From Mycobacterium lepraemurium (lineage in GTDB: Bacteria > Actinomycetota > Actinomycetes > Mycobacteriales > Mycobacteriaceae), in contig CP021238.1 of the NCBI GenBank assembly GCA_002291465.1, positions 2,728,001 through 2,792,000 on the forward strand: a stretch of 64,000 nucleotides of DNA. The letters run 5' to 3'. Of the stretch, positions 1 to 10,497 are shown piece after piece; positions within the stretch are counted from its first letter, which is position 1; the number at the start of each line of letters is the position of its first letter. The translations under genes and the position numbers were made by a program. The notes below the pieces were generated by a model. The model was not told the DNA's origin, did not search any database, and was given only the letters and a program-made list of their open reading frames with translations.

Positions 1-501
1 TTCCTGGAATGAGACATACATGACCGAGTCGAACAGGCTCTGGGCGAACATGTCGCCCTGCTGATTCTGGCCGGGGCTGAAGCCCCGGGTCATTTGCTCG
101 AGACGCAGCATCTCCAATTCCACCGGGTCCACCGATCGGGTGACCACCAGGTAATCGCGCAGCGCGGTGCTGTGTCTGGCCTCCTCCGCGGTCCAGCGGT
201 TCACCCACTGGCCCCACGGTCCGTCCATGCCGAAATTCATGGCGATTTCGCGGTGATACGACGGCAGATTGTCTTCGGTCAGCAGGTTTTGGACGATGGC
301 CACCTGCGCGACGTCGGGCAGCCGGGTCTGGCCGGGTTCCCAATCTTGCTCGCCGCGGGTGTGGAAACTCTTGCCGTCCGACCAGGGCACGTAGTCGTGC
401 GGGTTCCACTCCTTGAACTTCGCCAGGTGCCGGTTGAGCAGCCCCTCCACCACCGGCTCGAGTTCATGCAGCAGCTGCAGGTTAGTCAGGTCCTTGGGCA
501 C
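1..501 (-). CDS. Acyl-ACP desaturase, DesA family (N-terminal part, runs off left edge)
   Basis: Reading leftward from a GTG at 501 gives about 167 open codons to the window edge. The N-terminus (LTNLQLLHELEP) matches mycobacterial DesA1/DesA2 soluble acyl-[ACP] desaturases as I remember them. So do NPHDYVPWSDG, the EDNLPSYHREIAMN helix and WTAEEARH, which carries the first EExRH-type diiron ligand set. The family is cytosolic, uses ferredoxin electrons and O2 to desaturate acyl-ACP, and feeds mycolic or other lipid synthesis. A GGGAGG ribosome-binding site lies about 6 nt before the GTG, supporting this start. No lesion is visible in the part present; the second diiron motif lies outside the window. 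It sits downstream of mbtI on the same strand with about 160 bp between, so co-transcription is possible but unproven. Confidence 0.85.
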   Translation of the reverse strand, partial: MPKDLTNLQLLHELEPVVEGLLNRHLAKFKEWNPHDYVPWSDGKSFHTRGEQDWEPGQTRLPDVAQVAIVQNLLTEDNLPSYHREIAMNFGMDGPWGQWVNRWTAEEARHSTALRDYLVVTRSVDPVELEMLRLEQMTRGFSPGQNQQGDMFAQSLFDSVMYVSFQE

Positions 502-660
502 GGAACCCTCCCGGTTGTCCACCGCGGTCGGCAACCCGCATGTATCTGTGTCATGCGGTTACATAAAGATGACACGCGCGGAGGCGACCACGTAGGGCCG
601 AAAGTCCCTTAGCGCCGAACCGTGACCCGGCACACGCCAGGCAGCGGCAGCCCCGGGAAG

Positions 661-2038
<1,378 letters not shown>

Positions 2039-2503
2039 ATAGCTCTGCGCAACCGATCTCGTCAGCCGGATTCTCGGAAGGGCGGTGATCGTCGTCGCAA
2101 CGTTTTCCCGCCGTTTACGTGGCGGCCACACACGGTGCGCATCCGGCGGCCACACTCATCCCGGGGTGTCACCGTCCCGTCGGTTCGGAGCAGCCACCGG
2201 CCGTGGCCTACAGTCCGGGCGGGGCTTCTATTGACTGCACAGTAAATCCACAGCACCTTCACACCAAACGCACGGCGGCGGTGAGCCGGCCGATCCGCCC
2301 CCATTCGGCCCGGAAATCGGGCTCTGAGCAGGGCTTATGCCGCCCGAAAGGATTCCGTTAAATCTTCCTCACCCGCCGTGTCATCGAGTGGCGAGGCCAG
2401 GGCGGCGGGGATAGGTTCGTCACGGTCGTCGGGACGTTTCGTGGCTGCTCGGCTCGCGGACGGTGCTTCCCCCCGATCACGGCTCTGATCAACGGAGGCA
2501 TCG
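2039..2503. other. 465-bp intergenic region between divergent mbtI and the permease gene
   Basis: No convincing coding sequence or RNA gene is visible. The short open frames here have no ribosome-binding site or recognisable product. The stretch must hold the upstream part of the mbtI promoter and the promoter of the rightward permease gene. The only clear signal is the GGAGG at 2494-2498, just before the permease ATG. Confidence 0.6.
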
Positions 2504-3745
2504 ATGCTGCAAGAGTTCTGGCACAACTTCACCCACAACCTCTTCAAGCCGCTACTGCTGTTCTTCTACTTCGGTTTCCTGATCCCGATTCTCAAGGTGC
2601 GGTTCGAATTCCCCTACGTGATCTATCAGGGGTTGACGATGTATCTGCTGCTGGCCATCGGCTGGCACGGTGGCGAGGAACTCGCCCAGGTCAGCGCGTC
2701 GAGCGTCGGGGCGATCGTGGGCTTCATGGTGCTCGGGTTCGTGCTGAACTGCGCCATCGGCGGGGTGGCCTACCTGGGGCTGAGCCGGCTGAAATCGCTG
2801 CGCAAGGTGGACCGCGCCACCATCGCCGGGTACTACGGGTCGGACTCGGCGGGCACCTTCGCCACCTGCGTGGCGGTCCTGGCGGCGGTGAACATCGCCT
2901 TCAACGCCTACATACCGGTGATGCTGGCCGTGATGGAGATTCCCGGCTGCCTGGTGGCGCTGTACTTCGTGGCCCGACTGCGCCACCGCGGCATGGACTC
3001 CGCCGGCTACATGCCCGACGAGGCGGGCTACACGCCGCCGGTCCGGGTCGGGGTCGGTCCCGGCACCGCCGCGCGTCCGCCGCACGGCCAGAGCCTGCAG
3101 ACCCAGGAGGAGGCGGCCATCGAGCAGGAGCTGGAACTGTCGCTGGAAAAGCTGGAGCACCCGGAGTGGCAGGCCGACCCGAGCCCGCTGCGCGGCAAGG
3201 GCACAAGGGCGCCGATCTTCTCCCGAGAGCTGTTCCAGGAGGTCTTCCTCAACCCCGGCCTGGTCCTGCTGATGGGCGGCATCATCATCGGCCTGGTCAG
3301 CGGGCTGCAAGGCCAGAAGGTCGTCGCCGACGACGACAAGTTCTTCGTGATCGCCTTCCAGGGCGTGCTGTGTCTGTTCCTGCTCGAGATGGGGATGACG
3401 GCGTCGCGCAAGTTGAAGGACCTTCGCTCGGCCGGCTGGGGTTTCATCGTCTTCGGCCTGGTGGCCCCGAATGTCTTTGCGACACTGGGCATTTTCGTCG
3501 CCTGCAGCTACGCCTCGCTGACCCACACCGACTTCAAGACCGGGACCTACGTGCTGTTCGCGGTGCTTTGCGGTGCGGCGTCCTACATCGCCGTGCCCGC
3601 GGTGCAACGCCTGGCGATCCCCGAGGCGAGCCCGACGCTGCCGCTGGCCGCCTCGCTGGGCCTGACGTTCTCCTACAACGTCACGGTGGGGATCCCGCTC
3701 TACATCGAGATCGCCCGCCTCGTCGAGCGCTGGTACGGGGTCTGA
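2504..3745 (+). CDS. SbtA-family (sodium-dependent bicarbonate transporter-like) membrane permease
   Basis: The 413-residue product is strongly hydrophobic and arranged as two membrane halves, roughly residues 15-165 and 245-410. They are separated by a charged cytoplasmic linker (about 165-245) rich in Glu and Gly. This two-repeat plan with a central soluble segment is that of the SbtA/DUF897 family, whose cyanobacterial members import bicarbonate with Na+. The gene occupies the position of Rv2387, next to mbtI and hemW. A GGAGG site precedes the ATG at 2504. The substrate in mycobacteria is not established, so bicarbonate is only a family-based guess. No lesion is seen. Confidence 0.75.
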   Translation: MLQEFWHNFTHNLFKPLLLFFYFGFLIPILKVRFEFPYVIYQGLTMYLLLAIGWHGGEELAQVSASSVGAIVGFMVLGFVLNCAIGGVAYLGLSRLKSLRKVDRATIAGYYGSDSAGTFATCVAVLAAVNIAFNAYIPVMLAVMEIPGCLVALYFVARLRHRGMDSAGYMPDEAGYTPPVRVGVGPGTAARPPHGQSLQTQEEAAIEQELELSLEKLEHPEWQADPSPLRGKGTRAPIFSRELFQEVFLNPGLVLLMGGIIIGLVSGLQGQKVVADDDKFFVIAFQGVLCLFLLEMGMTASRKLKDLRSAGWGFIVFGLVAPNVFATLGIFVACSYASLTHTDFKTGTYVLFAVLCGAASYIAVPAVQRLAIPEASPTLPLAASLGLTFSYNVTVGIPLYIEIARLVERWYGV

Positions 3746-3756
3746 CCGGCGCGCCG

Positions 3757-4944
3757 TCACCCCAAGAGCGTGCGCACCACGCCGTCGGCCAGCAGCCGCC
3801 CGCGCGGCGTGAGCACCAGCCGGTCGCCGTCGCGCACCAACAACCCGTCGGCCACCACGCCCTGGGCGCGTTCGCGTTCCGCGGGATTCAACAGCTCCAC
3901 CGGAAGCCCTTGACGCAGGCGGATTTTCAGTAGCACGTCTTCGGTGTGCAAGGCCTCGGAGCCGAGCTGCTCGAATCCGGCCACCGGCAGCGCCGCGGCG
4001 TTGAGCCGTTCGGCATAGGCGTTGGGGTGCTTGACATTCCACCAGCGCGTCGTGCCGACGTAGCCGTGGGCACCGGGACCCGCGCCCCACCACTGACCGC
4101 CGTCCCAGTAGCCGAGGTTGTGCCGGCACTGCCCGCCCGGGCGCGACCAGTTGGAGACTTCGTACCAGAACAGGCCCGCCTGCGACAGCCGCGCGTCGAC
4201 CAATTCGTAACGGTGCGCCAGCACGTCGTCGTCGGGCGCCGCCAGCTCACCGCGGCGCACCCGCCGGGCCAGCGCGGTGCCTTCCTCGACCACCAGCGCA
4301 TAGGCGGACACGTGGTCCACACCGGTTTCGATCGCGGTGTCGAGCGACCACAGCAGGTCCTCGTCGGACTCCCCCGGCGTCCCGTAGATGAGATCGAGAC
4401 TGACGTGCTCGAACCCGGCGGCCAGCGCCTCGCGGGCGGCGTCCGCCGACCGGTTCGGCGTGTGAATGCGGTCCATCACACCCAGCACCCGCGGCGCCAC
4501 CGACTGCATCCCCAGCGACACCCGGGTATAACCGGTCGCCCGGATGGCGTCGAAGAACTCCGGCCACGTCGACTCGGGGTTGGCCTCGGTGGTGATCTCC
4601 GCGTCGGGCGCCAGCGCGAAGTGCTCGCGCACCATGTCCAGCAGCAACGCCAGCCGCGCGCCCCCCAGCAGCGAGGGCGTCCCGCCCCCGACGAACACGG
4701 TGTTCACCGGTGGTGGCCGCAGCCGCGCGGTGGCCAGTTCTAGTTCCGTGCACAGCGCCCCCAGCCACGCGTCGGGATTGACCCCGCCCAGCTCGGCCGG
4801 TGTGTAGGTGTTGAAATCGCAGTAGCCACAACGGGTTACGCAAAACGGTACGTGCACATAGAGGCCAAACGGGTGCCCGTCGACCACCCGCACGTCGGGC
4901 AGCTCGACCGTTTGCTCGCGAATGGCCATGCCACATGATCCCAC
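3757..4944 (-). CDS. hemW: HemW-type radical SAM protein (heme chaperone, formerly 'HemN-like')
   Basis: The protein has the radical-SAM signature CVTRCGYC (CxxxCxxC) near residue 35 within a VHVPFC...CDFNTYT context. It is followed by GGGTPSLL and TTEANPES blocks. Near residue 235 RHNLGYW fits the HNxxYW motif of HemW and is absent from true HemN, so a heme-trafficking role is more likely than coproporphyrinogen oxidation. A C-terminal HemN_C-like domain with LKIRLRQGLP follows. It corresponds to Rv2388c. The GTG at 4944 gives 395 residues; an in-frame ATG at 4929 is an equally plausible start. It converges on the SbtA-like gene, with only 11 bp between them. Confidence 0.9.
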   Translation of the reverse strand: MGSCGMAIREQTVELPDVRVVDGHPFGLYVHVPFCVTRCGYCDFNTYTPAELGGVNPDAWLGALCTELELATARLRPPPVNTVFVGGGTPSLLGGARLALLLDMVREHFALAPDAEITTEANPESTWPEFFDAIRATGYTRVSLGMQSVAPRVLGVMDRIHTPNRSADAAREALAAGFEHVSLDLIYGTPGESDEDLLWSLDTAIETGVDHVSAYALVVEEGTALARRVRRGELAAPDDDVLAHRYELVDARLSQAGLFWYEVSNWSRPGGQCRHNLGYWDGGQWWGAGPGAHGYVGTTRWWNVKHPNAYAERLNAAALPVAGFEQLGSEALHTEDVLLKIRLRQGLPVELLNPAERERAQGVVADGLLVRDGDRLVLTPRGRLLADGVVRTLLG

Positions 4945-4989
4945 GGCGAACGGGCGGCCCGGGCGGGCCGGCGAGCCCGCTGCGGCCCG

Positions 4990-5021
4990 GGTTTTAAATC
5001 ACCGTGAGCCAAGATTTAACC
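4990..5021. promoter_or_regulatory. AT-rich imperfect palindrome upstream of the nirA leader promoter
   Basis: The arms GGTTTTAAATC (4990-5000) and GATTTAACC (5013-5021) form an inverted repeat. It is unusual for being AT-rich in a very GC-rich background. It lies about 40-70 nt upstream of the inferred transcription start at 5063, where an activator would bind. It could equally be a transcript-end hairpin or part of the hemW promoter. The regulator is unknown. Confidence 0.4.
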
Positions 5022-5049
5022 TGCTCGCACGGCCCGTCGGCGTCCGTGG

Positions 5050-5062
5050 CACAATGGTTGGC
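5050..5062 (+). promoter_or_regulatory. -10 element of a leaderless promoter for the nirA leader
   Basis: CACAAT (5050-5055) fits the mycobacterial -10 pattern (A at position 2, T at position 6). It is followed by exactly 7 nt and then GTG at 5063. That spacing is what is expected when transcription starts on the G of the GTG, giving a leaderless mRNA. Confidence 0.5.
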
Positions 5063-5155
5063 GTGACTGTCGCCCAACCCAGCCCGCACGTGGTGCTCGT
5101 GGCGCGACGGCACATCGATCTCAAGCGCGTCTGCAGCTGTATCTGTCTGCCTTGA
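5063..5155 (+). CDS. Cysteine-rich leader peptide (predicted Cys attenuator) upstream of nirA
   Basis: A GTG-initiated open frame of 30 codons begins MTVAQPSPHV and ends VCSCICLP before TGA at 5153-5155. Three cysteines fall in the last seven residues. Leaderless short ORFs with a C-terminal Cys cluster are described upstream of mycobacterial sulfur-assimilation genes as cysteine-responsive attenuators. In that model, slow translation at Cys codons when cysteine is short exposes the downstream gene. The peptide ends 113 nt before the nirA ATG, leaving room for the attenuating RNA structure. No ribosome-binding site is visible, consistent with leaderless initiation. Function is inferred from position and composition; nirA itself is broken here. 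Confidence 0.7.
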   Translation: MTVAQPSPHVVLVARRHIDLKRVCSCICLP

Positions 5156-5268
5156 CGTGGTAGACCCAGCTCCCCGCGTCTCCAGCCGGCTGACGGTTCC
5201 ATGCCGCCCAACAGTGTCGGTGAACTGTGCTGGCCGCGCTGGCGATCTTTTTCCGAGGAGAACGTCCG

Positions 5269-6919
5269 ATGACCACCGCCCGACCCGCGAAGGCCCGTAA
5301 CGAGGGCCAGTGGGCACTGGGGAATCGTGAGCCGCTGAACCCGAACGAGGAAATGAAACAGGCCGGCGCCCGCTGGCAGTTCGGGAGCGGATCGAGACCA
5401 TCTACGCCAAAAACGGCTTCGACAGCATCCACAAGAGCGACCTGCGCGGCCGTTTCCGCTGGTGGGGCACCCAGCGCGAGCAGGGCTACGACGGCAGCTG
5501 GACCGGCGACGAGAACATCGAAAAGCTCGAGGCCAGGTACTTCATGATGCGGGTGCGCTGCGACGGCGGCACCATCTCCGCGGCCGCACTGCGCATTTCG
5601 GTGGACTTCGCCCGCGCCACCGCCGACATCACCGACCGCGAGAACATCCAGTACCACTGGACCGAGGTAGAAAACGTTCCCGAGATCTGGCGTCGACTCG
5701 ACGCAGTGGGGTTGCGCACCACCGAGGCCTGCGGCGACTGCCCGCGGGTGATCCTGGGGTCGCCGCTGGCGGGTGAGTCGCTCGAGGAGGTCATCGACCC
5801 GAGCTGGGCGATCGCCGAGATCGCCCGCCGCTACATCGGCCAGCCCGACTTTCGCCGACCTGCCCCGCAAGTACAAGACCGCGATCTCGGGGTTGCAGGA
5901 CGTCGCCCACGAGGTCAACGACGTCGCGTTCATCGGGGTCAACCATCCCGAGCACGGTCCCGGCCTGGACCTGTGGGTCGGCGGCGGGCTGTCGACCAAC
6001 CCGATGCTGGCCCAACGGGTCGGCGCCTGGGTTCCGCTGCACGAGGTGCCCGAGGCGTGGGCGGCGGTCACCTCGGTGTTCCGCGACTACGGGTACCGCC
6101 GGCTGCGCTCCAAGGCGCGGCTGAAGTTCCTGGTCAAGGACTGGGGCATCGAGAAGTTCCGCGAAGTTCTCGAAACCGAATATCTCAAGCGTCCGCTGAT
6201 CGACGGTCCGGCCCCCGAGCCGGTCGCGCATCCGATCGATCACGTGGGGGTGCAACGGCTCAAGAACGGGCTCAACGCGGTGGGGGTCGCCCCGATCGCA
6301 GGGCGGGTGTCGGGCACCATCCTGCTGGCGGTGGCCGACCTGGCGCAGCAAGCCGGTTGCGACCGGACCCGGTTCACTCCCTACCAGAAGCTGGTGCTGC
6401 TCGACATTCCCGACGACAAGCTCGACGAGGTGGTGGCCGGGCTGGAAGCCCTCGACCTGCAATCGCAACCGTCGCATTGGCGTCGTAACCTGATGGCCTG
6501 CAGAGGAATTGAGTTATGCAAGCTGTCGTTCGCCGAAACGCGGTTGCGGGCACAGGGTTTGGTGCCCGAGCTGGAGCTCCGTCTCGCCGATGTCAACCGG
6601 CAGCTCGACGTGCCGATCACCATCAACCTCAACGGCTGCCCCAACTCGTATGCCCGCATCCAGGTCGCCGACATCGGCCTCAAAGGCCGGATGGTCGACG
6701 ACGGGCGAGGGCGGCTCGGTCGAGGGATTCCAGGTGCATCTGGGCGGCAGCTTGGGCCAGGATAGCGGCTTCGGCCGAAAACTGCGCCAGCACAAGGTCA
6801 CCAGCGACGAGCTCGGCGACTACATCGAGCGGGTGGCACGCAACTTCTTGAAATATCGCGACGGAGGTGAACGTTTCGCCCAGTGGGCCATGAGGGCAGA
6901 CGAGGACGATTTGCGATGA
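5269..6919 (+). pseudogene. nirA: Ferredoxin-dependent assimilatory sulfite reductase NirA, disrupted
   Basis: Fragments collectively match mycobacterial NirA (about 560 residues), the siroheme-[4Fe-4S] enzyme reducing sulfite to sulfide. The ATG at 5269 has a GAGGAG site. The frame is lost near 5370, again near 5847 (an extra T after GACTT) and again near 6709. Two short stretches present in the family appear deleted in frame: two residues after FRWWG and about four after AALR. The cluster motif is ACRGIELC...NGCPNSY, where the family has NGCPNSC, so the fourth cluster cysteine is Tyr. The C-terminal part (VEGFQVHLGG...ADEDDLR) is readable to 6919 and overlaps the cysH ATG. As written it cannot make active enzyme. 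Sequencing error could explain single indels but not the whole set. Confidence 0.85.
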
Positions 6920-7659
6920 CCAAACGAACGACCAAACTTCCAGAGGCCGAACTACGTGAACTAGCCGCCCGCGGCGCCGCCGAGCTCGAAGGCGCCAGCG
7001 CCAGCGACGTGTTGCGTTGGACCGACGAGACATTCGGCGGCGTCAACGGGCCACGCGGATGGGCCACGTGCAACTACGTGGTGGCCTCGAGCATGCAGGA
7101 AGCGGTGCTGATCGACCTGGCCGCCAAGGTCCGCCCCGGTGTGCCGGTGGTCTTCCTGAACACCGGCTATCACTTCGCCGAGACCATCGGGACCCGGGAT
7201 GCGATCGAATCCGTCTACGACATCCGGGTGCTTAATGTCACTCCCGAGCACAGCGTCGCCGAGCAGGACAAACTGCTGGGCAAGGACCTGTTCGCGCGCG
7301 ACCCCGGCGAGTGCTGCCGGCTGCGCAAGGTCGCCCCGCTGGGCAAGACGCTGTGCGGGTACTCGGCCTGGGTGACCGGCCTGCGCCGCTCGGAGGCCGC
7401 GACACGGGCCAACGCGCCGGTGATCGGCTTCGACGAGGGCTTCAAGCTGGTCAAGGTCAACCCTATGGTCACCTGGACCGACGAGGACGTGCAGAACTAC
7501 ATCGACGAGCACAACGTGCTGGTCAATCCGCTTATCTACGAAGGCTATTCGTCGATCGGCTGCGCCCCCTGCACGGCCAAGCCGCTGGCCGGCGCCGACC
7601 CGCGCAGCGGGCGCTGGCAGGGCCTGGCCAAGACGGAATGCGGGCTGCACTCCTCGTAA
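6916..7659 (+). CDS. cysH: Adenosine 5'-phosphosulfate reductase CysH
   Basis: The product is 247 residues. It has the [4Fe-4S]-type APS reductase cysteine pattern: ECCRLRKV (Cys-Cys near residue 139), GCAPC near 220 and the C-terminal catalytic ECGLHSS. FLNTGYHFAET is the PP-loop sugar-nucleotide-binding block. The enzyme reduces APS to sulfite using thioredoxin. The ATG at 6916 overlaps the nirA stop as ATGA, so the pair is translationally coupled in the ancestor. I chose it over an upstream in-frame ATG at 6883 that lies inside nirA. cysH is intact although the gene for the next step, nirA, is broken. Confidence 0.95.
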   Translation: MTKRTTKLPEAELRELAARGAAELEGASASDVLRWTDETFGGVNGPRGWATCNYVVASSMQEAVLIDLAAKVRPGVPVVFLNTGYHFAETIGTRDAIESVYDIRVLNVTPEHSVAEQDKLLGKDLFARDPGECCRLRKVAPLGKTLCGYSAWVTGLRRSEAATRANAPVIGFDEGFKLVKVNPMVTWTDEDVQNYIDEHNVLVNPLIYEGYSSIGCAPCTAKPLAGADPRSGRWQGLAKTECGLHSS

Positions 7660-7705
7660 AGCCTTCGGCGCCAACCGGTTTCGCTGTCGCGCTGAAGAGC
7701 GTTCC

Positions 7706-8794
7706 TTACGCCGACGTCAGCGTGGCCTCGTCGGCGCCGTCGCGGGAGACCGCGGGCACCGTCGTCGCACCGGCAGTGATCGGCGGAACCCGGGTGGCCC
7801 GCACATAGACGGTGTCGCCCTCGCGCAGGGCCAGCGCCTCGGCGTCACCGCGGGTGATCTGCGACGTGAAGGGCCCGCCGGTGGCCGCGCTGGTCAACTC
7901 AACCCGCACCTCGAAACCCAGCTTGACCACCCGGTCGACGATGGCCTGGGCCACACCCGTCGACTCGGCGGTGCCGTCCTCGGCCGCCACCGCCATCTCG
8001 GGAGTGCGGCCCACCCGGATGTCGTGCGGTCGCACCAAAGTGCCGTTGAGAGTGGACACCGCACCCAGAAACGACATCACGAACGCGTTCGTCGGGGCGT
8101 CGTACACCTCGGTCGGGGATCCGATCTGCTCGATGCGGCCCTGGTTGAGCACCGCGATCCGATCGGCGACATCCAGCGCCTCGGCCTGGTCGTGGGTGAC
8201 CAGCACCGTGGTCACGTGCACCTCGTCGTGCAACCGGCGCAGCCAAGCGCGCAGATCCTCGCGCACCTTGGCGTCCAGCGCACCGAACGGCTCGTCGAGC
8301 AGCAGCACCTGCGGGTCGACCACCAGCGCCCGCGCCAACGCCATCCGCTGCCGTTGCCCACCGGACAACTGGTTGGGGTAGCGGCCCTGAAAACCGCTCA
8401 GCCCCACCACTTCCAGCAGATTGTCCACCTTGGCCTTGATCTCGGCCTTGGGCCGCTTGCGCACCTTGAGGCCGTAGGCCACGTTGTCGCGGACCGTCAG
8501 GTGCTTGAACGCCGCGTAATGCTGGAACACGAAGCCGATGCCGCGGCGCTGCGGCGGCACCCGAGTCACGTCCCGGCCGTAGATGGTCACCGTCCCGGTG
8601 TCGGGCTGGTCCAGGCCGGCGATGGTGCGCAGCAGCGTCGATTTGCCCGACCCGCTGGGACCCAACAAGGCCGTCAACGAACCGGTCGGCACCACGAAGT
8701 CCACGTGGTCGAGTGCGACGAAGTCGCCGTGGCGTTTGTAGGCGTCGCGCACAGTGATGGCGATGTCGCCGCGGTCGGTACCGGCGTCGGTCAC
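7706..8794 (-). CDS. cysA: Sulfate ABC transporter ATP-binding protein CysA
   Basis: This 362-residue ATPase drives sulfate/thiosulfate import. Walker [10 protein letters not shown] is near residue 44. The signature [15 protein letters not shown] is followed by Walker [13 protein letters not shown], then a switch His in [14 protein letters not shown]-terminal regulatory region of about 120 residues follows. The GTG at 8794 is preceded by AGGAGG (8801-8806) with ideal spacing, so this start is preferred to longer frames running into cysW. It is the last gene of the subI-cysT-cysW-cysA operon and converges on cysH 46 bp away. Confidence 0.95.
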   Translation of the reverse strand: MTDAGTDRGDIAITVRDAYKRHGDFVALDHVDFVVPTGSLTALLGPSGSGKSTLLRTIAGLDQPDTGTVTIYGRDVTRVPPQRRGIGFVFQHYAAFKHLTVRDNVAYGLKVRKRPKAEIKAKVDNLLEVVGLSGFQGRYPNQLSGGQRQRMALARALVVDPQVLLLDEPFGALDAKVREDLRAWLRRLHDEVHVTTVLVTHDQAEALDVADRIAVLNQGRIEQIGSPTEVYDAPTNAFVMSFLGAVSTLNGTLVRPHDIRVGRTPEMAVAAEDGTAESTGVAQAIVDRVVKLGFEVRVELTSAATGGPFTSQITRGDAEALALREGDTVYVRATRVPPITAGATTVPAVSRDGADEATLTSA

Positions 8795-8808
8795 GTCATG
8801 CCTCCTCG

Positions 8809-9627
8809 TCAGGCCTGCCGGGCCGCGCGGCCGCGGCGGGCATCGAGAACCACCTGGAAAACCAGCACCAGCACGGCAACCCCCATCAGCAGCGTCGACA
8901 GCGCGTAGGCGCCGTACTCGGCGCCCCGGTTGTAGCGGTCGGAGACCAGCAGGGCCAGCGTCTGCGACTTCCCCGGCAGGTTCGACGACACCATCAGCAC
9001 CGCGCCGTATTCCCCCAGGGTACGTGCGATGGTCAACACGATGCCGTAGGTCAGGCCCCACCGGATGGACGGCAGCGTGATCCGCCAAAACGTCTGCCAC
9101 CAGCCCGAACCCAGAGTGGCCGCCGCCTCCTCCTGGTCGGTACCCAGCTCGTGCAGCACCGGTTCCACCTCGCGCACCACGAACGGCAGGGTGACGAAGA
9201 TGCTGGCGAGCACGATGCCGGGCAGACCGAAGATGATCTTGAAGCCGAGGTCCTTTTCGACGAACCCGAGCGCACCGGCCGAACCCCAGAGCACGATCAA
9301 CGCCACGCCCACGATGACGGGCGACACCGCGAACGGCAGGTCGATGATCGCCTGCAGCACGCCCTTGCCCCGAAACCTGTTGCGCGCCAGCGCCAGTGCG
9401 GTGGGGATGCCGAAGAAGACGTTGAGCGGCACCACGATGGCCACCACCAGCAGCGTCAGGTTCAGTGCCGAGATCGCCGCGGGGGTGCTGACCCAGGCAT
9501 AGAACTGGCCGAATCCGGACCGGAACGTCCGCCACAGGATCAGGCTCACCGGAATGACGAGCAGCACGAAAATGTAGGCCAGCGCCGCGAATCGCAGGCC
9601 ATAGCGGACCCCGGGCGACGACGTCAT
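8809..9627 (-). CDS. cysW: Sulfate ABC transporter permease CysW
   Basis: A 272-residue protein with about six membrane segments and the ABC permease EAA-type loop around [16 protein letters not shown]. It is followed by [17 protein letters not shown], characteristic of sulfate/molybdate permeases. With CysT it forms the membrane channel for SubI-delivered sulfate. The ATG at 9627 lies 12 nt after the cysT stop, and 14 nt separate its stop from the cysA start, so the operon is compact. The reading frame is intact. Confidence 0.93.
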   Translation of the reverse strand: MTSSPGVRYGLRFAALAYIFVLLVIPVSLILWRTFRSGFGQFYAWVSTPAAISALNLTLLVVAIVVPLNVFFGIPTALALARNRFRGKGVLQAIIDLPFAVSPVIVGVALIVLWGSAGALGFVEKDLGFKIIFGLPGIVLASIFVTLPFVVREVEPVLHELGTDQEEAAATLGSGWWQTFWRITLPSIRWGLTYGIVLTIARTLGEYGAVLMVSSNLPGKSQTLALLVSDRYNRGAEYGAYALSTLLMGVAVLVLVFQVVLDARRGRAARQA

Positions 9628-9639
9628 GCGGCCAGCTCC

Positions 9640-10497
9640 TCACGTTTTGACCGCGCGCCCACCGACCACCCGCAGGATCAGCAGCACCATGAAGGAAATC
9701 GCCAACAGCACAATCGATATCGCGGCGGCGCCGGTGCGGTCGTCGTTCTCGATCAGGGTCCGGATCCACTGCGAGGACACTTCGGTCTTGCCCGGCACCG
9801 CACCCCCGATCAGCACCACCGATCCGAACTCACCGATCGCGCGTGAAAACGCTAGGCCCGCACCGGACAACAACGCGGGCAGCAGCGCCGGCAGCACCAC
9901 GGAGGTGAAGATCTTCGGGCCGCTGGCGCCCAGCGACGCGGCCGCCTCCTCGGTTTCGCGGTCCAGCTCCAGCAGCACCGGCTGGACCGCACGCACCACG
10001 AACGGCAGCGCGACGAAGGCCAACGCCACCGCCACACCCGCGGCGGTGTGCTGCAGGTGAAGACCCACCGGGCTGTTGTTGCCGTACAGCGCCAGCATCA
10101 CCAGGCTGGCCACGATGGTGGGCAGCGCGAACGGCAGGTCGATGATCGCGTCGACCAGCCGCTTGCCGGGGAACTCGTCGCGCACCAGCACCCAGGCGAT
10201 CACCAGGCCGAAGACTAGGTTGAGCACGGTCACCCCGGCCGAGATCGTCAGCGTCACCCGGAACGATTCCAGCGCGGCGTTCGACGTGACCGCCAGCCAG
10301 AACACGTGCCATCCCCCGACGGCGGACTGCCAGGCGATGGCGGCCAGCGGCAACAGCACGATCACCGACAGCCACACCGTGGCCACCCCCACCCGCAGCG
10401 CGGTGGTGCCGCGGCCGCGTCCGGGTACCGGCTGGTGTCCGGGGTCGCCGCCGAGTTCGGGCCGGATGGCCAGCGGGTCGGGCGTGATGGCCGTCAT
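9640..10497 (-). CDS. cysT: Sulfate ABC transporter permease CysT
   Basis: A 285-residue inner-membrane permease. A short hydrophilic N-terminus ([10 protein letters not shown]) precedes about six membrane segments. The EAA loop [17 protein letters not shown] contacts the ATPase, and [18 protein letters not shown] is typical of CysT. The ATG at 10497 overlaps the subI stop as ATGA, so translation is probably coupled. This defines the start over longer frames that read into subI. Confidence 0.93.
   Translation of the reverse strand: MTAITPDPLAIRPELGGDPGHQPVPGRGRGTTALRVGVATVWLSVIVLLPLAAIAWQSAVGGWHVFWLAVTSNAALESFRVTLTISAGVTVLNLVFGLVIAWVLVRDEFPGKRLVDAIIDLPFALPTIVASLVMLALYGNNSPVGLHLQHTAAGVAVALAFVALPFVVRAVQPVLLELDRETEEAAASLGASGPKIFTSVVLPALLPALLSGAGLAFSRAIGEFGSVVLIGGAVPGKTEVSSQWIRTLIENDDRTGAAAISIVLLAISFMVLLILRVVGGRAVKT

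Noticed and set aside
2552..4129. Long leftward open frame (525 codons) opposite the permease and hemW
   Set aside because: It is Arg/His/Gln-rich with no domain, spans two real genes antisense, and is the usual shadow frame of GC-rich codon use.
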